From contig NC_059398.1 in NCBI RefSeq assembly GCF_905220565.1, positions 16,947,210-17,011,209 on the forward strand: a stretch of DNA of 64,000 nt, given 5' to 3'. A model generated the notes under the pieces. It did not search any database. It was not told the origin of the DNA and saw nothing but the letters and a program-made list of their open reading frames with translations. The translations under genes and the position numbers were made by a program. The DNA is from Melitaea cinxia. Lineage: Eukaryota; Arthropoda; Insecta; Lepidoptera; Nymphalidae. This document shows, one piece after another, positions 1 to 10,600 of the stretch; the first letter of the stretch is position 1, and every line of letters starts with the position of its first letter.

Positions 1-1080
1 CCCCGCAGAACCAGATTTAGGACCATCTTCAAACGTTGTAGTCAGAATGGCGCGGGTCATACCAAGACATCAGAATTATCAACTTTATTTTGATAATTAC
101 TTTACTTCCTTGGCATTACTGGAGTACTTAGGTAAAGAGGGTATACTGAGTCTTGGGACAGTAAGACGCAATCGTATTCCAGATTGCAAACTACCCGCTG
201 ACAAGGAAGTGATGAAAAAGGAACGCGGATTTTCCGTTGAATATGTGACGAATATGGGCGGCATTGATGTGTCGAACGTTATATGGAAAGACAACAAAGT
301 TGTAACGCTCGTATCATCTTTTGCCGGTGAATTGCCGAAGGCCCAAGTCAGACGTTACGATAAGGCCAATAAGAAGTATATCAATATTGATCGCCCTCAT
401 ATCGTCGGAGAATATAATCGCCATATGGGAGGTGTAGATTTGATTGACAGTATTATGGGAAGGTATAAAATTTTGACACGAAGTAAAAGATGGCAGGTTC
501 GGATGTTCTACCACTTTTTAGACCTGACTATGGCTAATTCTTGGCTTTTATATCGAAGAGTAAGGCAGGCAAAAAACTGCAGTGACAAACAAATGTCTTC
601 AGCAGATTTTCGACTTGACATCGGTGAGACTTTATGCAAGCTTGGCTTGAAACCTAATGTCAGACATCGAAGATCAATTGAATGTGAAATTCAAGCCAAA
701 AAACACAAGGGGCCGGCGCAACATGTCCCCCCAATGGCAGTAAGGCAGGATCAAATTGGCCACTGGCCGATTTGGGTAGAAAAAAGGGTTCGGTGCAAGT
801 TTCCCAAGTGTACTGGTGTATCACAAACAATTTGCGAAAAATGCGGAGTAGTGTTATGTTACAACAAACAAAATAATTGTTTTAGATCCTTCCATACTAA
901 ATAAGTACATTTTCCTTTAGTTTAACTCAATGTTACAGTAATGTTACACTCCCTAAAATGACAAATAAATAAGTAATAATAAATATTTTTTAATTTCTGA
1001 GAAATACGTGTTTTTTTATTTGTTTAAAGCTGTCATATTTCAAAGTATTTTTTAATTTTTTGATCTTGGGCTACAAAGGG
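1..1080 (+). mobile_element. piggyBac-like element, 3' end
   Basis: After the transposase stop there is about 175 bp of AT-rich sequence ending CTACAAAGGG at 1080. It is followed directly by TTAA (1081-1084), the target that piggyBac elements duplicate. The end motif and TTAA mark the right boundary; the left boundary is outside the window. The sequence just after TTAA matches the interior of the 282-bp tandem repeat, so the element seems to have landed inside that array. Confidence 0.8.
2..904 (+). CDS. piggyBac-type transposase, C-terminal part (5' end outside window)
   Basis: The frame is open from base 2 to a TAA at 902-904, so the start codon lies upstream of the window; the ATG at 47 is internal. 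The product would be a cut-and-paste DDE transposase of the DDE_Tnp_1_7 (piggyBac/PGBD) family. Visible family marks are the FDNYFTS block, which holds the second catalytic Asp, and the MGGVD block, which holds the third. A Cys-rich zinc-binding tail follows, with CxxC-type pairs and a final Phe-His, as usual at piggyBac C termini. The first catalytic Asp would be upstream. No stop or frameshift is seen here. Whether the complete gene is intact, or a domesticated PGBD gene, cannot be judged. The 3' transposon end nearby favours a mobile copy. Confidence 0.9.
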   Translation, partial: PAEPDLGPSSNVVVRMARVIPRHQNYQLYFDNYFTSLALLEYLGKEGILSLGTVRRNRIPDCKLPADKEVMKKERGFSVEYVTNMGGIDVSNVIWKDNKVVTLVSSFAGELPKAQVRRYDKANKKYINIDRPHIVGEYNRHMGGVDLIDSIMGRYKILTRSKRWQVRMFYHFLDLTMANSWLLYRRVRQAKNCSDKQMSSADFRLDIGETLCKLGLKPNVRHRRSIECEIQAKKHKGPAQHVPPMAVRQDQIGHWPIWVEKRVRCKFPKCTGVSQTICEKCGVVLCYNKQNNCFRSFHTK

Positions 1081-1084
1081 TTAA

Positions 1085-2330
1085 GTCCTATAAGGAGCCT
1101 ATCTGCCAAATTTCAAGTTTGTAGGTGTTATAGTTTCGGAGGTTTCGTGATGAGTGAGTCTACCTACCATCCCCCGTTTTAACTCCAAAAGAGAGTTGAT
1201 TTCTAAAGATACATTATTCGGTCACCTTTCTACCATCTATAGAGCATACATTTTAAATTTCAAGTCTCGTTCTTCAATAACATAGGACTTTCATACAAAC
1301 TTCCAACCCCCGTTTTATCCCCTTAAAGGTCGAGTTTCGTAAAATTCATTCTTAGCGGATGTCTACGCTCTATAAGGAACCTACCTGCTAAATTTCAAGT
1401 TTGTAGGTGTTATAGTTTCGGAGATTTCGTGATCAGTGAGTCAATCTACCATCCCCCGTTTTAACCCCAAAAAGGAGTTGATTTCTAAAAATACATTATT
1501 TCGACACCTTCTCACCATCTAAAGAGCGTACATTTTAAATTTCAAGTCTCTTACTTCAAAAACATGGGACTTTCACACAAAACTTCCAACCCCCCTTTCA
1601 CCCCCTTAGGGGTCCAATTTCGTAAAATCCGTTATTAGCGGATATCTACGCCTTATAAGGAGCCATCCTGCCAAATTTCAAGTTTTTAGGTGTTATAGTT
1701 TCGGAGATTTCGTGATGAGTGAGTCAACCTACCAACCCCTGTTTTAACCCCAAAAGGGTATTGATTTCTAAAGATACATTATTTGAACACCTTCTCGCTA
1801 TCTATAGAGTATACATTTTAAATTTCAAGTCTCTTACTTCTAAAACATAGGACTTTCATACAAACTTTCAACCCCCGTTTTACCCCCTTAGGGGTCGAGT
1901 TTCGTAAAATTCATTCTTAGCGGTAGTTTACGCCCTATAAGGAGCCTATTTGCTAAATTTCAAGTTTATAGGTGTTATAGTTTCGGAGATTTCGTGATCA
2001 GTGAGTCAACCTACCATCCCCCGTTTTAACCCCAAAAAGGAGTTGATTTCTAAAGATACATTATTTGGACACCTTTTCACCATCTATAAAGCTTAAATTT
2101 TAAATTTCAAGTCTCTTACTTCAAAAACATAGGACTTTCATACAAACTTCCAACCCCCGTTTTACCCCCTTAGGGGTCGAGTTTTGTAAAATCCGTTCTT
2201 AGCGGATGCCTACGTCTTATAAGGAGCCTACTTGCCAAATTTCAAGTTTGTACATGTTATAGTTTCGGAGATTTCGTGATGAGTGAGTGACCTTTCGCTT
2301 TTATATATATTATTATAGATTATAGATATA
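1085..2330 (-). repeat. 282-bp tandem array inside a Helitron-like element
   Basis: The word TTTCAAG within each unit recurs at 1111, 1393, 1676, 1958 and 2240, a period of 282-283 bp. This gives about four full periods plus a partial one. Each unit contains TTTCGGAGATTTCGTGAT and a block of C runs near CCCCCGTTTT. The right edge (about 2290-2330), read on the minus strand, runs from TCTATAATCTATAATAATA into AAAGGTCACT. That resembles the 5' end of the Helitron-like elements at 46.3 and 46.8 kb, which carry the same unit in the opposite orientation. No coding potential seen. Confidence 0.85.
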
Positions 2331-2375
2331 ACGATAGAAAAAGACCGAATAAAAAAATTCGCATGCGTGAGAAGA

Positions 2376-2945
2376 AGTCTTATAACCCAAGAGCCCGTGA
2401 GGGCCAGACCTTCGTCATTTTATAAAAGCTGAAAGTTTCTCAGCACATGCTCCCAATACAGGTTGAAGCAATGGCCAAATATGAAGTTCAACTCATGGTT
2501 TTGGCAGATACCAGGTATCAAACGCGTACAAAGTGGCAACTAACTTACGCCATTTCTTATGCGTAATTTTTTAACATTCTGCTCGAAGTAATATTAGATA
2601 TCACGTTAGCCAGAGCCACAAACTTTTGTAATTAAACTGACGTCATAGTATAAAACTGAACTTCATGTGTCACTTGGGTACCTATTAGAAGATTTTTCTT
2701 CAGTAGCCGGTCAATTTCGATAGCTCCAATCCCGGCCTAGACAAACATTTAGGTTGGACTTGTGTGCGAGTGCGAAGTGGTCTTATACGCCTTTGATACC
2801 TGGTATCTGCCAAAGTAACCATGAGCTAAACTTCATATTTGGCCATTGTTTCTATCGATATTGGGAGCATGCACCGAGAAACTTTCAGCTTTTATGAAAT
2901 GACGAAGGTCTGACCCTCCTGGGCTCTCGGTCTATTAATAAGATG
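2376..2945. mobile_element. Foldback-type element with long inverted arms
   Basis: Two inverted arms of about 150 bp (2376-2526 and about 2791-2945) match over most of their length. Examples are TTTGGCAGATACCAGGTATC on the left against its complement on the right, and the shared AAAGCTGAAAGTTTCTC. They enclose about 265 bp with no ORF. This is the layout of a non-autonomous DNA transposon or MITE with long terminal inverted repeats. Arm identity is clearly below 100 percent, so it is not very recent. Target duplications were not resolved. Confidence 0.75.
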
Positions 2946-3578
2946 TTAGTAGTGAAAATATTGCGTATTAAAACCAATTTTTGTATGTCTTTAATTTTAT
3001 TTTAACAAGGTAATCATAATCAAATTGCTCATTTCAACATCCTAATTTTATTAATGTTATTTGGCTCTTTGTATGCAATTAATCATATTTGAAATAAATA
3101 TTGTTAGCATTTAAAAAATGTATTTTTTGAAACAGTATTTGTGTCTTGTAATTAAATTAATTGTAACTCATTATTAAATTCCTGTGCTCTTAATAGCACT
3201 TTGGGATTTAGCTATACAAATAAGGATTTTTTTTTATATTACTGTATAGAAGCTTCCTACATAATAAAAAATTAAGAAAATTGTGCAGAAAATCAAAAAA
3301 TATCAAGAATGATAATGACTATTTCAAACATCGTGCATTTGTCGGGTAAGCTAGTTCAGTACAAAACCAATATTTACAGTTCAAAAACTATATTTTAAAC
3401 ACAGTCTTAACATAAAATATAATTATATATTACAGTTCATAAATTTATTAAACTACATCAAATAAATCATGCATCTTAATTCATTAGCACATCACTAACA
3501 CGGACACACTTCACAATTTCATTACAAGTCTTTTGCTTCATAAAGTTTATTTGGTTCCCAAGCTCACTAGCTGCTATC
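2946..3578. other. Gene-free spacer and 3' flank of the BCL7 gene
   Basis: AT-rich sequence without recognisable coding or repeat structure. On the minus strand an AATAAA (plus-strand TTTATT, 3546-3551) lies about 30 bases after the BCL7-like stop codon. It is a likely polyadenylation signal for that gene. Confidence 0.5.
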
Positions 3579-4895
3579 TCAGTCTGTTTTTAATCTTTTC
3601 GCGGGTGTTATTGTGCCGCTGCTCTGCGAATTCGAGTCCTCGGAGAAATTCATGTGCGACGAGGTGAAATCTGTTGGTCCTTGAGAGTCACTTACTGTTG
3701 AGAAACCTTAAATAGGAAAAAAGTATATTACTTTCATAAGACACTCCATTTTAAATATAGCTTTTATAAGAAATGTTTGCTAACAATTTATAAAAAATAA
3801 AAATAAATATTTAAGTTTCAAGTAAATAAGCAAAGGTCAATGGAGTCAAAATAAAATTGTTCAAATAACAAATTTAATTTTTTTTTTTTTTAATTATAAT
3901 GTTTAAGTTTCTTTCAACTAGAGATTAAAATTAGAGGACTATGTTATATCTACATATTAAATTTATTGCTAACTTTTTTGTAAACCGACAACTAAATTCA
4001 ATGTCCTTTGAAAATTATCTTCATTACAGCCTATACAGTCCACTGCTGGACATAGGCCTCCACAAGTTTACGCCAAAAATAACGTGAACTCATGTGTTTT
4101 GCCCATAGTCACCACGCTGGGCAGGCGGGTTGGTGACCGCAGTACTGGCTTTGTCGCACCGAAGACGCTGCTGCCCGTCTTCAGTTGAAAATTATATTAG
4201 TGTTTAAATATATTTTTTTATATAACTAGGTCGGCAAACAAGCGTATGGTTCATCTGATGGTAAGCGATTACCATAGCTTATAGACGTCTGCAACACCAG
4301 AAGCATCGCAAGAGCGCTGCCGACCCTATCCCCAATTCTGTCCAGGAGCTCTGGTCACCTTACTCACCAACAGGAACACAAAACTGCTTGAAAACAGTAT
4401 TATTTAGCTGTGATCTTCTGTAAGGTCAAGGTACTACCCCAGTCGGGCTGCGACATATTATGAGTAGAAAATTCCCTGTTATTCCTGTATATCAATTAAA
4501 AGTTATTTTTTATAAGAATGATGAATTAAACTTACATGTATTTGAGTCCTCTGCCATTCCGAAGTTGGAGTTTGAGGAATCGTGCATTTTCTTAGGAGTC
4601 AATGTGTTCTCCTTATTCTCTCGTTTGGCTGCATGTTTCTTTTTTTGTTCATTCGTAGATATCGGAACCCATTTGTATATTTTCATGGTGGTTTCCCCAA
4701 TAGTCACCCATTTCTTTTCCCTGAAATTTGTTTTAATTTACAATTCAGACAAAATTCATAAATTATATATTTGTTACATTTTTATCAAATGAATATATAG
4801 CTTTACCAATGGCGAACTTTTTCTACAGCTTGCATGACTCTTTTGATGTCATCTTTTACACGATTTCTTGTCTCAGCGCGAACAGAACGAGACAT
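3579..4895 (-). CDS. BCL7: BCL7-family chromatin-remodelling subunit (three exons, 129 aa)
   Basis: Exons read on the minus strand are 4895-4807, 4720-4536 and 3694-3579 (stop TGA 3581-3579). Splice sites are GTAAAG/TTTCAG and GTAAGT/CAACAG, and the phases join cleanly to 390 nt. The first 50 or so residues are the conserved BCL7 block: MSRSVRAETRNRVKDDIKR, then VEKVRHW across the first junction, then KKWVTIGETTMKIYKWVP. The rest is a Ser/Asn-rich acidic tail ending PAKRLKTD, as in animal BCL7 proteins. BCL7 proteins are small accessory subunits of SWI/SNF (BAF) nucleosome-remodelling complexes in the nucleus. At 129 aa it is short for the family, and a small extra exon in the 0.84-kb second intron is possible. 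That intron carries two dispersed repeats. The gene is divergent from Marf. Confidence 0.9.
4020..4190 (+). repeat. Dispersed SINE-like repeat, family C (5' half)
   Basis: Contains CAGTCCACTGCTGGACATAG and, further on, GTCACCACGCTGGGCAGGCG. The same order is seen at 22.83 and 47.64 kb. It lies in the second BCL7 intron. I treat it as a non-coding interspersed repeat; the class is not certain. Confidence 0.7.
4220..4455 (+). repeat. Dispersed SINE-like repeat, family B
   Basis: Starts near GGCAAACAAGCGTATGG and GGTAAGCGATTACCATAG, and ends near CCCCAGTCGGGCTGC. It shares this order with copies at 24.6 kb, 28.1 kb (minus) and 55.5 kb, and with fragments in the first introns of the DUF1091-type genes. 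It lies in the second BCL7 intron. Non-coding. Confidence 0.75.
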
Positions 4896-6293
4896 TTTGC
4901 TTATAAAGTTATTTTAAAATTTCACTCAACAAAAGTTGGTAAACTTTTATTAAAATATAGAACTATTTCAATAAATTAAATCAAATTCATCTGGCGTTCA
5001 TTCGCATTCGCGTAAATCCGCCATTTATTAAACTGACAGTTCATAATTTTATATTGGACTTCAAAAGTTCAAGGATTACTAGAAATCTATTATTTAAACA
5101 AAATATTTTCATAAAACTAATGCAATATTTTTTATAAATTATTTAGATCGATTTGTTTAATCTCGTACAAGTAATAAATATAAAACTTTACAGTTTACAG
5201 TAAAAAAAAGGTATGAGTGGGTTTATATACTCTGGCATGGCATATCTATAGCACTTACTAAACGCTAAAGTTATAAGAAAAAATACGATTGGAGAAATTT
5301 CTACACATGCTCTCTTAACCAATGAAATTGTTCTAAAATAGTACATTAAATCGAACTATGGTAAAAAAGTGTGATAGAGAACAAAATCACGAAAAAAATC
5401 ATAAATGAAAAATTTTACAGGTATATTCTGCCGAACAAATAAATTTAAATACAGTTAATATTATTTATTATAATGTTGTTTTGAAACAGGTAAGAGATTA
5501 TTTAAGGTCGAATATGTTTAATTAGTATTTTTTATTGAGATGTTGAATTATTGCTGAATTTCAGTGCATTTAGTTTGTCTCGTATTAAGCGGCTGTCATT
5601 TGTTTTACGTCTAACTGTTTTATTTTAATGGATAATATTTATTAATAGTTTAAAGTGTATATAAATTTTCACGCGGCTTCGACTGCAGGGATGTATTTGT
5701 GATGTCTGTGATGCAACGGAATGATAAGGTGCACTAGATTTACAAATTACGATGTAGTTCTCTGTGTTTTGCTTCTTCTGCACATAGCTATACTCTCTAG
5801 CTTGCTCTTTGTGATGTTTTGTATTTTATTTCGATTGTGAATTGTCATAACCTAGCACGGAATAAAGCCAACATCAAAGTTAGTCATCCACATCGAATCA
5901 GCTGTTTTGATTTGTGTTCTGTGAAAAAACCTATTAAATATTGTTTTCGTAATCTCCACAAACAATAGTATAGATAATTCTTGAGTTAGTGGTTAGCTTT
6001 ATCGATTTCCTCTGTAATACATACCCTTCTGTGTATATTGGATAGTAATAAAAAATTTAATTAAAGTGAAAACTTTCTATTTAACACTTTTAAGTGCTAT
6101 AAATTACAAAAATATATAATGTACTAATCATATCACCTACCGTGTAGCTATGCACTCTTACGCTTGTTATGTTTTTGTTGCAGTTGTACCGTGCATGTTG
6201 TGTTTAAACCATAGAAGTGGTATCATAATTATATAATTGGCATTGTCCAGTGTAAGGTACAGCTAACAAACACAGTGCATATTTCCTTCCCGT
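4896..6293. other. Shared 5' interval between divergent BCL7 and Marf genes
   Basis: About 1.4 kb separates the two start codons, which point away from each other. The sequence is AT-rich with no ORF of note. A TTATCGATTT near 6000 resembles the DREF-type TATCGAT motif common in insect housekeeping promoters. A promoter and 5' UTR exons for both genes are expected here, but I cannot place a transcription start. Confidence 0.5.
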
Positions 6294-7660
6294 ATGGCTG
6301 CATATGTTAATCGTACAATATCGATGATGGCTGGCGACGGGCCTCACAACGTTGCTATGAACAATGGGACTGTCCGCGTCAATATGTCGAACGTGGATTC
6401 ACCGCTACAGATATTTGTAAGAGCAAAGAAGAAGATTAATGACATATTTGTGGAAATCGATGATTACGTGAAGGATGCAGTCGCTTTTATGCATGGTGAG
6501 TATACAATACTTACATAAATTACTTCATACTCAAATATGTGGACTTACTATATTCTTTTGTTATGATATACTTATCATGTCATTCTTTGAGATTTTAAAT
6601 GATTAATTTTGTAATCTCATATTTTTGGAATTAATATTAACTATTTTTCAAATAAATATCAACATGAGTAAATTATTTTTAAAGCAAATTACTATTATCA
6701 ATTAAGCTTTTTCAAAGCTAAGGGAAATTATATAAAAATGAGGTCACATAGTGCATTAGTTTAATAACACATGTTACGACGAACACTAAATCATACTCAT
6801 GTAGTATTCAAGGTCTCTTATGTAACATATTTGATCTCCTATCCCATGTATTTTTAGAATTAAATTTTAAATATACAATTATATAACATACAATACATAA
6901 ACTTTAGAAACAAATAAACTAAGTAATAGTTAAATGTGAATAGTATGTAATTTATTGGTCCCAAGGCCATTCATTAAAATTAATAGGGTTCAACTTCCTT
7001 TTAAGGAAACTTTTGTCATTAAATACACTGTTAAGAAGATAAATGAGATGTGTCATATTATTTTTTATTAGTCATTATACATTGTTTTATGGCTACCAAT
7101 ATATTATACTATTCTATACTCTTAGAAGTATACTATTGTTACTTTGTAGATTATAACTAGTAAATTTGTGTGCTATAACTGGCCTGGTGTACACGCACCA
7201 TGCGTGTAGGTGCCTAAAACTGATATTTGTATTTGTAAAAATATTCCTTTCCGGTTTGGATGTCTGTTCTTGTGGGTTTCCCCACCATACCACGGAGAAC
7301 ACGTTAAGCTGTTGGTCCCAGGTGTTATCATAAATACCTGATAGTGAGTATTGCTTATGGTAAGGAATATATACGTCGACCCGCACGCAGTGGAGCGGTG
7401 TGGTGGATTAAGCTCCAGTCCTATCTATGTGGGGGGTCTATGCCCAGCTGTGGGATGCTACAGGTTGAATTGTGTATTAAATATACACAGTATAAAGATA
7501 ATATTTATTTAAAACTCAAAAGGTTTTGAATTTATTTATATTTCTAGATTTTGTGTTTAATGAAAATACCATTTTAAAAATTATATTTAGTTCTGTGTGA
7601 AGCTACAGATTATTATGTTTTTAACCGACTTCCAAAAAAGGAGGAGGTTCTCAATTCGAC

Positions 7661-7699
<39 letters not shown>

Positions 7700-10600
7700 A
7701 TGTTACCTCAGAACTTTTGACCGGGTAGACCGATTTCGACAAATTTTGTTTTAATCGAAAGGTGGTGTGTGCCAATTGGTCCCATTTAAATTTATTTGAG
7801 ATCTAACAACTACTTTTCGAGTTATATATAATAATGCGTTTTTACTTGACGCTTTTTTCGTCGACCTACGTTGTATTATACCGCATAACTTTCTACTGGA
7901 TGTACCGATTTTGATAATTCTTTTTTTGTTGGAAAGGGGATATCCCAGGTTTGGTACCATGATAAGGAAACCAGGATCTGATGATGGGATCCCAGATAAA
8001 TCGTGGGAAACTCTCGAAAATCCGCAATAACTTTTTACTGGGTGTACCGATTTTGATAATTTTTAATTTAATCGAAAGCTGATATTTATCATGTGGTCAC
8101 ATATAAATTTTATTGAGATTTGATAACTACTTTTTGAGTAATCTTTGATAACGCGTAGTTGCTTGACTATTTTTTCGTCGATCTATGTTGTATTACTTGT
8201 CGATGTAATTGAAGTCGGTTTTTTTTCGTTTGTGAGCAAACACAATTATTATGTTGAATACACGTTTAATTATTCTATCTAAATAATTGAATACTGATAA
8301 TCGTCCATTGTAATGAGTAAGGATTGTGCTTCACTGTGTTTGCCAAGACTTCCTCCGGCTCCCTGGACTGACGATCTACGTACGATTGCCAATGTAGGTT
8401 GAACTGACAGACTGATAATGAGTCAGTAAGCTTAGTGGTCAGTTGTAGTCAGTACTAAAGTCTTTAAAATAAAATGTGTCAGTAGCTGTTATATAAAAAG
8501 CTACCTAAGAGATCAGGTAGTCACAATGAGTATAAGTTATTTTATTTATTTACTAGCTGTCTCCGCAACTTTGTCCGCATGGTATTAAAAAACAAAATGA
8601 CAAAAATGAAAAAAAAAAATATCATTTTGGTATATGTCCCGTGTACATCCATAAGCAAAGTTTTGTAAGCAAATGGACAATAATAATTTACTATTTCTTT
8701 ATCACAAAATATACTAATTACATTAGATAGTTGTGCTGGTCAAATATTAGGTATAAATCAACAATTAGCAACAATACTAGACTTACTAACGACTAATTTA
8801 ATGATTTGTAAAGGATAAGGAAAGGAATGATTAATTAAATTTACAAAGGGTCAATTTATAGTGTGCATAATGTAATAGATAAAAAATTTAAAAAAAAAAA
8901 ATATTAAAGGAACTTTTTGCTTACCAATTCTACATGAACAATATCTCGAATTATTGAGTATATTCATTTAAGATACGATGCAGTCTGTTATCTGTCCACT
9001 GCTAAGTGTAGGTCTCTCTCTCCATGTTCAAGGATTATTTTTTTATGATTTTTTAATTTAGAAAAAAAGTATGAATCTTACATCAGTCAATATAACACGA
9101 GAAACGTCTTGAGTCTAATTCATAAGAAGAAGACAAAAAAAAAATTAAATTATAGAACTATCATTTGATGTATATATACTACTTTTTAGGACAATATGTA
9201 TAAAATCATATTTTTTATTTATTTATATTTTTAGCTGTGTCCGGAGAAAACGCCATCGCGTCAGCTCAAGATGTGGCGAACGTCGAGGCGTACGTATGTA
9301 AAGTACAAGCTATACGGGAGGTGCTCAAACGAGATCACATGAAAGTTGCTTTTTTCGGAAGGTACATTTGTAAACTTTTAGACATTTTTACTCTATCATT
9401 GTTAATTTTCAATATAAAATTTTTAACTTCATTAGTTATAAACAAATGCTATAATGAATCATTATAGAAGTTAGAGTTACGCTGCTTGATCGTTTTCCTA
9501 TTTAAAGTTTTTTATCGAAAAGATTTTTATTTAGTCTTATAATACAAAATTCGAAAGTTTTTTCTAAAACGTCTGTGCTAGACCACACGACTGAAATAAA
9601 ACTTACGAAACATAATTCTTCCTCTTTCTATCTTCACTAACTTATATCTCCCTCTCAACTTCCGTTCGCCTCGCCCGATCACACTTTTCGTAACGCTATC
9701 TTCATGTATTCACCAGCCTACTTCCCAAATCAAGTGTGCATTAAGAAGATACTTCACATTTCATTCAACGAAAATTATACGTATTTATTTAATTTTTAAA
9801 AATTTAATGCTTTGAATATACTCTAGTTTCTAAAAATATTAATTTTAGTTCATACTTAATTAAAAAAATTTAATTCAAAAGAACGAGCAACGGTAAAAGC
9901 ACAGTGATCAATGCTATGCTTCACGACAAGATCCTGCCCAGCGGAATCGGACACACCACAAACTGCTTCCTGCAGGTCGAGGGCTCCGACACGGACGAGG
10001 CCTACATGACCACCGAGGACTCTCAGGAGAAGCTCAATGTTAAGGTAAGGCTTAATTGTAGTTACAATCATTTTTTTTTATACAACTAAGTAACAAGTCT
10101 AAAATCTAAACTAAGGCAAACAAATCTACTTTCACACTTAGATAAAACTTAAAAAAAAGACAATAATATATGTATATACATCAGTATTTTTTTTTGGGTC
10201 GACCGAATTCGATGATTTTTTTTAACCGAAAGGTGTTCCGTGTCATATGGTCCCATTTAAATTTAATAGAGCTCTGACAAGTACTTTTCGTGTTATACAA
10301 CTCGCGTCATGTAAAAAGAACGCTGAAAGAAACTGGAGGGGGTGTTTGCGGATAGGTACACTCGCGGACGAAAGTACTACTATTTTATTTTTTGATTAGG
10401 CTTTTACGTGATACTCACGCCCCGCGCCCTACCTCCTACCACCAAATAGACCGATAAATCGCCTTTGCGCAGTTTAAAGGCCAGCGTTCTTTTTACATGA
10501 CGCGAACTATACCTAATTATACGTATTTACTTGACTATTTGTTCGTCGACCTACGTTGTATAATACCGGACAACTTTTCACTGGGTTTACCGATTTTAAT

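Noticed and set aside
1085..2330. Regular repeats considered as a CRISPR array or centromeric satellite
   Set aside because: The period of 282 bp has no constant short repeat with unique spacers, the genome is eukaryotic, and copies are tied to Helitron-like ends.
7587..8000. Lys-rich frames near 7.6 and 44.4 kb
   Set aside because: They come from the T-run of the AACCGACTTC-ended repeat read on the minus strand.
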